From assembly GCA_022566315.1 (NCBI GenBank), contig JADFJC010000001.1, positions 35,982 to 99,981 on the forward strand: a DNA stretch of 64,000 bases, in the 5' to 3' direction. The stretch's first letter is position 1, and every line of letters starts with the position of its first letter. Below, piece by piece: positions 59,260 through 64,000 of this stretch. Position numbers and translations under genes: made by a program. Below the pieces are notes generated by a model. That model saw only the letters and a list, made by a program, of their open reading frames with translations, was not told the origin of the DNA and searched no databases. This DNA comes from Planctomycetota bacterium. GTDB lineage: Bacteria; Planctomycetota; Phycisphaerae; Sedimentisphaerales; Anaerobacaceae.

Positions 59260-60207
59260 ATGGTAAGAGTGCGTTGGCCAATTATAATAGGCCTGTTGAG
59301 CGTGTTCCTTATAGCATCGATAATATATCTGAGCCAAGTAGAGCATACCAGAGGCGAAAAGCGTATCAGTTTACAACCGTCTTTAACAGAGCCCGTTTCA
59401 CCTCCTCAGCAAACCGACAGATTGAGGATTGCTGTCGGCGCGATTATCTCACCGGCAAAATCGCTTACTTTTTACGAAGACATCTTCGATTATATTGGAG
59501 AGAAGCTCGGTCGCGGAGTGGAAATGGTCCAACGGAAGACATATGCCGAGGTGAACTTTCTGTTGAAAGAAAGGCGAATCGATGCAGCATTCGTTTGTTC
59601 GCGTCCCTACGTCGAGGGGCATCGCAATTTCGGGATGGAACTTCTTTGTGTTCCCGTGTGCTTCGGAAAAACCGAGTACTGTTCATATTTCATTGTTCAC
59701 AAGGATAGCACAATTCGATTGCTCGAAGACCTACGAGGCAAGCTCTTCGCATTTTCCGATCCTCTCTCCAACACGGGGACGCTCATTCCGACATATACCC
59801 TCGCCAAGATGGGAGAAACACCTGAGTCATTCTTCAGAAAGTATATCTTTACATATTCCCACGACAACTCAATCCGCTCGGTGGCTGAGAAATTTGTTGA
59901 CAGTGCCGCCGTGGACAGCCTGATTTGGGAGTATCTGAATATCAAGGAACCAGAATTGACAGCACAAACCAAAATTATCCGCAAATCCGCTTTTTGCGCT
60001 ATTCCGCCTGTGGTTGTTTCACCGGATATCGCGCCTGAGCTAAAGGAGAGACTTCGCTCTGCCTTTCTGAACATGCACAACGACCCCAGAGGCCGAAAGA
60101 TCCTCAAGAGAGTTCTGATTGACCGATTCACGGTGATTGAAGATAGTGCATACGACTCGATCCGTCAAATGGAAGCTTTTATGAAGGATTTTAGACCTCA
60201 GAAATAG
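59260..60207 (+). CDS. PhnD-like substrate-binding protein, membrane anchored
   Basis: A 315-residue protein of the phosphate/phosphite/phosphonate-binding PhnD family. Residues 8-26 are a hydrophobic anchor without a lipobox. The two-lobed binding domain starts at RLRIAVGAIISPAKS; other family marks are FVCSRPYVEGHRNFG, DLRGKLFAFSDPLSNTGTLIP and FTYSHDNSIRSVAEKFVDSAAVDS. No transporter genes (phnC/E) accompany it. A sensor kinase follows after 10 bases, so it probably presents its ligand to that kinase. The true ligand is not known. Confidence 0.88.
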   Translation: MVRVRWPIIIGLLSVFLIASIIYLSQVEHTRGEKRISLQPSLTEPVSPPQQTDRLRIAVGAIISPAKSLTFYEDIFDYIGEKLGRGVEMVQRKTYAEVNFLLKERRIDAAFVCSRPYVEGHRNFGMELLCVPVCFGKTEYCSYFIVHKDSTIRLLEDLRGKLFAFSDPLSNTGTLIPTYTLAKMGETPESFFRKYIFTYSHDNSIRSVAEKFVDSAAVDSLIWEYLNIKEPELTAQTKIIRKSAFCAIPPVVVSPDIAPELKERLRSAFLNMHNDPRGRKILKRVLIDRFTVIEDSAYDSIRQMEAFMKDFRPQK

Positions 60208-60217
60208 GGAAATAACC

Positions 60218-62068
60218 ATGTTACGTTTGAGCTTACGTACGAAAATTATGATTTGCTGTATCGGTTTGATATTTCTGCTTGATGTAATAGTGGTGATATT
60301 TGTTCGATACCATCTGTCAAATACGCTCCGTGCAGAATATTTAGCAAAGGGACACAACATGGCTGTAAACCTGGCTGCACGCAGTGAACATTTTGTCTTG
60401 ACAGACGAGTTCGTTTCATTGTTGCAATTAGTCAAAGATCTCAAAGATAGCGATGTGGATATCATATATGCCTACGTTGCTGATAGCAAAGGACGTGTGC
60501 TGGCTCATACTTTTATCGGCGGATTTCCCACGGACTTGATTGGCGTTAACACACTGGAATCTGGTGATGTGTGGAATGAGGAGTTGCTGAACACCGTGGA
60601 AGAAGGTTTGGTGCATGACATTGCCGTTCCAGTCCTACAAGGAAAAGTGGGCTCTGTGCACATTGGGATATCGGAACATCGAATTCAGCAAACTATTTCA
60701 CATTTTACGATGGCACTGGTCGCCATTGCTGGCTTTGTTCTTTTGGTTGCGGTTGGTTTGGCGGCAGTCGTTTCATGGATGGTGACGCAACCGGTTCGCA
60801 GCCTGATAAAGGCAGCCCAGAAGATTCGTGACGGTGATCTCGGCCAGCAGGTTGCAGCAACTACCAAGGACGAGATCGGCGACCTTGTAGAGTCGTTCAA
60901 CCAGATGTCTGAGGAGCTATTGAAGCAGCACAAGGTACTGGAGGATCGGAACCGTCGGATTCGAACTACCCAGGAACAAGCTGCCTGGGAGAGAGACAAG
61001 TTGCGTGCCATTATCGATAGTATGGTTGAGGGTGTCATTTTTGTCGACATCGAAGGCAGAATTAGCCTTTGTAACGAAAGCGTGAGGCAAATTTGGGGGA
61101 CTGATGCGTCGGAGTTGTTGGGTAAGTTTGTCCATGAATGCCCTTCAGCCGGGTTGCGTTCAACACTCGAAAAAATTCTTAAACAGGCGAAACAAAAACA
61201 TAGTTTTATAGCAGAGCACGCTTTAGATTTACGTGATGGGCGTTGTCTGGCCAGCTATTCCACCGTTCATGGTGAGGATGGGCGTTATCTTGGTCTGGTT
61301 TTCCTTTGCCTGGATATCTCCGAACGCATTGCGCTGGAGCAGGAGCAAAAACGGTTGAGAGATCATCTTTTTCAACAGGAAAAGATGGTGTTGGTTGGTC
61401 AGATTGTCGCCGGTGTGGCTCACGAATTGAATACTCCTCTGGCCACCATACTGTTGCGTGTGCAGTTAATTGAGCAACAAGCAAACAAAAACAGCGATCT
61501 CTCCGACCTGAAAGTCCTCGAAGGCGAAGCCAGACGATGCCGACGTATCATCGACTCGCTGCTTGGATTCTCCCGGCGCTCTGAGGGTGTAGTCTCCAGA
61601 ACAGATCTCAACGGTCTGATTCAGGAGAGTTTGTCCCTTGTCGAAAACGACTTAACCCTCAAAGGTATCAAGCTGGAGACCGACTACGCCGGCAATGGAA
61701 CAACCGTTTGTGTGGACAGCAACCAGGTTCAACAGGTGCTGCTGAATTTAATCGCCAACGCTGCTGATGCGATGCCGGATGGAGGGCGTTTGCACATATC
61801 GACCAGATTACTGTCCGACCGGGCCAGCGTAGAGATTAGAGTTACAGATAGCGGATGTGGCATAGAAGAGGACATACTCAATCGTATCTTTGACCCTTTT
61901 TTCACCACTAAAGAACAAGGAAAAGGCACCGGTCTGGGATTAGCAATCTGTAAGCGTATTGTCGAAGAACACGAAGGCAAGATCAAGATTCAGAGTTGCC
62001 CCGGCAAAGGTACAACCGTTTCAGTTTGTCTGCCGTATACTCCTATGGATGTTGTTGATGATGAGTAG
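60218..62068 (+). CDS. Sensor histidine kinase, HAMP-PAS-HisKA
   Basis: A 616-residue membrane kinase. It has membrane helices at about 8-31 and 166-192 flanking a periplasmic sensor (32-165, [14 protein letters not shown]). HAMP follows at about 190-245 ([19 protein letters not shown]), then a PAS at about 262-380 ([18 protein letters not shown]). His402 in [14 protein letters not shown] is the HisKA phosphate acceptor. ATP-binding boxes are [23 protein letters not shown] and [14 protein letters not shown]. Its partner is the sigma54 activator overlapping its 3' end. The PhnD-like protein upstream should be its signal input. Confidence 0.95.
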   Translation: MLRLSLRTKIMICCIGLIFLLDVIVVIFVRYHLSNTLRAEYLAKGHNMAVNLAARSEHFVLTDEFVSLLQLVKDLKDSDVDIIYAYVADSKGRVLAHTFIGGFPTDLIGVNTLESGDVWNEELLNTVEEGLVHDIAVPVLQGKVGSVHIGISEHRIQQTISHFTMALVAIAGFVLLVAVGLAAVVSWMVTQPVRSLIKAAQKIRDGDLGQQVAATTKDEIGDLVESFNQMSEELLKQHKVLEDRNRRIRTTQEQAAWERDKLRAIIDSMVEGVIFVDIEGRISLCNESVRQIWGTDASELLGKFVHECPSAGLRSTLEKILKQAKQKHSFIAEHALDLRDGRCLASYSTVHGEDGRYLGLVFLCLDISERIALEQEQKRLRDHLFQQEKMVLVGQIVAGVAHELNTPLATILLRVQLIEQQANKNSDLSDLKVLEGEARRCRRIIDSLLGFSRRSEGVVSRTDLNGLIQESLSLVENDLTLKGIKLETDYAGNGTTVCVDSNQVQQVLLNLIANAADAMPDGGRLHISTRLLSDRASVEIRVTDSGCGIEEDILNRIFDPFFTTKEQGKGTGLGLAICKRIVEEHEGKIKIQSCPGKGTTVSVCLPYTPMDVVDDE

Positions 62069-63437
62069 GACTGCCAATATTCTTGTCGTAGAAGACGACA
62101 CAGCCATGCGCCAAAGCTGCGCTAAACTTTTTCGTCTCGAAGGCTATGGCGTTGTGGAGGCTTCTTCCGGGGCCGATGCACTTGACCATATCAAGGAGCA
62201 AGGCGACATCGACATTGTATTGACTGATATCAAGATGCCTGAAATGGATGGGATGACGTTACTTAAAGAGATCAAATCTTTGGACTCCGGCATCGTAGTT
62301 GTACTGATGACCGGCTATGGCAGTATCAAAAATGCCATTGAAGCAATGAAGCATGGAGCTGCCGATTATATCACCAAGCCGTTCGATACAAATGAACTGT
62401 TGATGACTATCAGTAAGATAGTCAGGTTGAACAATCTTCAAGACGAAGTGTCCAGGCTGCAATCAGAGTTGCATGATAAGTATCGCTTTGAAAACATCGT
62501 GGGCACAAGTCCCAATATGATACTGGTGTACAAGAAGATTGAGGCTGCAAGAAAAGCAGACAGTACCGTGTTGATTTACGGTGAAAGCGGTACAGGTAAA
62601 GAACTGGTAGCCAAGGCCATCCACTACAACGGACTTCGGGCCAACAAACCATTTGTACCCATTAACTGCGCCGCTATGCCTAAGGAGTTGGTCGAAAGCG
62701 AGTTGTTCGGCCATAAGAAAGGGGCTTTTACGGGGGCCCTCAGCGATTCAGCGGGACTGTTTCGCACAGCGGATGGCGGCACCATTTTTCTCGACGAGAT
62801 CCTTGATATGCCTTACGAGAGCCAGGCCAAGCTGCTGCGTGTACTCCAGGAAAAACAAATCCGTTCTGTTGGTGATACCAAAGAGGTGCCCGTTAACGTC
62901 AGAGTTATTGCATCAACAAATCAGGATGTGGATAAAGCGGTAAGCGAGAACAAATTCCGTAAAGACCTTTACTATCGCATAAGTGTTATCAGGATCAATC
63001 TGCCATCTTTGCGGGCGCATCTTGATGATATTCCCCTGCTGGTTCGTCACTTCATTGCCAAGTTCAACGGTATTTTCCAACAAACAATTAAAGGAATTGA
63101 TACCCCTGCGTTGGATACTCTGATCCATTATGACTGGCCTGGTAACGTGCGCGAGTTGGAGAGTACAATCGAGAATGCATTTGCATTTGCCCGTTCAGAC
63201 ATGATTCACAAATCTGATCTGCCTGCCTATATCACCAAGTGCGTAGCGGCCAACAAACGTAAGTCACCGAAGGCCAGGGAAGGAATGGGTGTATCGACGC
63301 TGTTTGAGGCAGAGAAGAAGCTTCTGGTACAAGCGCTGAAAGCTGCAAACGGTAATAAGACCCGTGCGGCTCAACTCTTAGGCATCTCAAGGCCCAGACT
63401 TTACAAGATGATGCAGCGACATGAGATTCGGAAATAG
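62061..63437 (+). CDS. Sigma54-dependent response regulator (NtrC/AtoC family)
   Basis: A 458-residue activator. The ATG at 62061 overlaps the kinase stop. Receiver domain residues 5-120 with phosphoacceptor Asp56 in VLTDIKMPEMDG and Lys in ITKPFDTNELL. The AAA+ domain has Walker A GESGTGKELVAK, the sigma54-contacting GAFTGA, and FLDEILDMP. A Fis-type HTH ends the protein (ANGNKTRAAQLLGISRPRLY). It should activate sigma54 promoters. No convincing -24/-12 element was found in the window, so its targets lie elsewhere or are unrecognised; GTTAC palindromes downstream could be its binding sites. Confidence 0.95.
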   Translation: MSRTANILVVEDDTAMRQSCAKLFRLEGYGVVEASSGADALDHIKEQGDIDIVLTDIKMPEMDGMTLLKEIKSLDSGIVVVLMTGYGSIKNAIEAMKHGAADYITKPFDTNELLMTISKIVRLNNLQDEVSRLQSELHDKYRFENIVGTSPNMILVYKKIEAARKADSTVLIYGESGTGKELVAKAIHYNGLRANKPFVPINCAAMPKELVESELFGHKKGAFTGALSDSAGLFRTADGGTIFLDEILDMPYESQAKLLRVLQEKQIRSVGDTKEVPVNVRVIASTNQDVDKAVSENKFRKDLYYRISVIRINLPSLRAHLDDIPLLVRHFIAKFNGIFQQTIKGIDTPALDTLIHYDWPGNVRELESTIENAFAFARSDMIHKSDLPAYITKCVAANKRKSPKAREGMGVSTLFEAEKKLLVQALKAANGNKTRAAQLLGISRPRLYKMMQRHEIRK

Positions 63438-63877
63438 GGTTTTGGAAAGAATAGTTACACTGTAACGCTATGTTACATACATATCGGACATTCCTTATTA
63501 AGCACAACTTACGGTAATTGGTGGCGCGTAATCGTAACGATTCGTTACACAACATACCAGTTCTTTTGTTAAGGCACACAAGATGAATTACACCGTCTTG
63601 GTTGCTTTAACTCATTTGAATTACTTGAGTTACATCCTTTTCCTTGTTTTTTTACAGTAAGTAATCGTCTTGTGGTCTTGTTCTTGCATAGATCCACATT
63701 ATGTAATCTATGTTTGCAAATGGAACATCTAAGGTGTTTTCTTAGTTCCATAAATACCACTAAGCATTTGTGGATAAAGAGGTTACGACTGATTTTCACA
63801 TCGCAACCGAGGGGGACGGAGTGTAGACTTGCATCAATGAGTTGGTTCACTGCATAATTCCAAGATAGGTGTAGTTT
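63438..63877. other. Intergenic region with several GTTAC palindromes
   Basis: A 440-base region before the rex-like gene. It holds GTTACACTGTAAC (63457-63469), TGTAACGCTATGTTACA (63464-63480) and GTAACGATTCGTTAC (63535-63549), besides other GTTACA words near 63631. No gene is visible. Confidence 0.6.
63457..63549. promoter_or_regulatory. Cluster of GTTAC/GTAAC dyads
   Basis: Three dyads within 93 bases: GTTACA-C-TGTAAC, TGTAAC-GCTAT-GTTACA and GTAACGA-T-TCGTTAC, two of them sharing an arm. Such clusters usually bind a dimeric regulator, possibly the neighbouring sigma54 activator or the Rex-like repressor. The standard Rex box (TTGTGA-N6-TCACAA) was not seen. Confidence 0.6.
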
Positions 63878-64000
63878 ATGAGATATCGTAAAATTCCAGA
63901 TGAAACGGTACGGTGGTTACCGGCTTACCTCGTGGAGTTGCCGCGTTTTTCAGAGGAGGGGCGCCAGTACATATCCAGCCGAAATTTAGCCGATCGCCTT
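63878..64000 (+). CDS. rex: Rex-type redox-sensing repressor, N-terminal part
   Basis: The first 41 codons, cut by the window end. KIPDETVRWLPAYLVEL and EEGRQYISSRNLADRL match the winged-helix N-terminus of Rex (KIP-xT-RLP-Y---L, ISS-ELA). Rex senses the NADH/NAD+ ratio and represses fermentative and respiratory genes. Only the DNA-binding start is visible, so the NAD domain cannot be checked. AGATAGG lies upstream as a weak RBS. Confidence 0.7.
   Translation, partial: MRYRKIPDETVRWLPAYLVELPRFSEEGRQYISSRNLADRL

Overview
The window reads as an anaerobic or microaerophilic Gram-negative bacterium, most likely a planctomycete of the Phycisphaerae type. This is an inference from gene content: a very large repeat-bearing type II secretion (T2SS) secretin, a WPQWRGP-type PQQ beta-propeller protein, a DUF2723 membrane protein, an octaheme HAO-family cytochrome, Ni-SOD, and many O2/NO-handling enzymes typical of strict anaerobes. 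Coding density is high. Many starts are ATG with a purine-rich ribosome-binding site, and several are GTG or TTG. No tRNA, rRNA, CRISPR array or intact insertion sequence was found.

Layout. 1-11.5 kb: cell-surface sugar metabolism (3' end of manA, a DUF2723 membrane protein, an S41 protease, an ATP-grasp ligase, a DegT aminotransferase, a NusG paralogue, UDP-sugar dehydrogenase, UDP-sugar 4-epimerase), then a minus-strand mntA-hepT toxin-antitoxin pair and a decayed spacer. 12.4-27.8 kb: one long T2SS operon, E-F-G-H-I-J-K-L-M-(C-like)x2-(repeat/Hint protein)-D. It has a recent tandem duplication of the C-like gene, a neighbouring gene ending in a hedgehog/intein-type Hint domain, and a 1279-residue secretin with a duplicated 190-residue module. 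28-31 kb: phosphofructokinase and an exported PQQ-propeller protein.

31.3-43.5 kb: an oxidative-stress island headed by a PerR-like regulator: FNT-CBS fusion channel, rubrerythrin, exported Ni-SOD, peroxiredoxin, flavodiiron protein, desulfoferrodoxin, ferritin, catalase, two ferritin-like proteins, a flavin reductase-rubredoxin fusion, glucose-6-phosphate dehydrogenase and a ZIP transporter. Together these remove superoxide, peroxide and O2 (or NO), store iron and supply NADPH. 43.5-48.7 kb: a TIGR02757 protein, a minus-strand octaheme HAO-like cytochrome with its NapC/NrfH-type tetraheme partner, an arsenate reductase-type protein and an unrecognised 574-residue protein.

48.7-58.9 kb: a gene set behind an Rrf2-family Fe-S regulator. 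Two near-identical sigma70 promoters upstream each carry a GACTA-TAT-TAGTC dyad over the -10 box. The genes are cupin, HD hydrolase, Cys-rich lipoprotein, DUF255 thioredoxin-domain protein, short hydroxylamine reductase (Hcp), a TIGR04076-siroheme/ferredoxin fusion, a NapH-type membrane ferredoxin, a soluble ferredoxin and an SO_0444/ArsP-type permease. This is the best candidate for an undescribed redox (NO/hydroxylamine/sulfite) module. 59.2-63.4 kb: a PhnD-like binding protein, sensor kinase and sigma54 activator. The window ends in the first 41 codons of a Rex-type redox repressor, preceded by several GTTAC palindromes.
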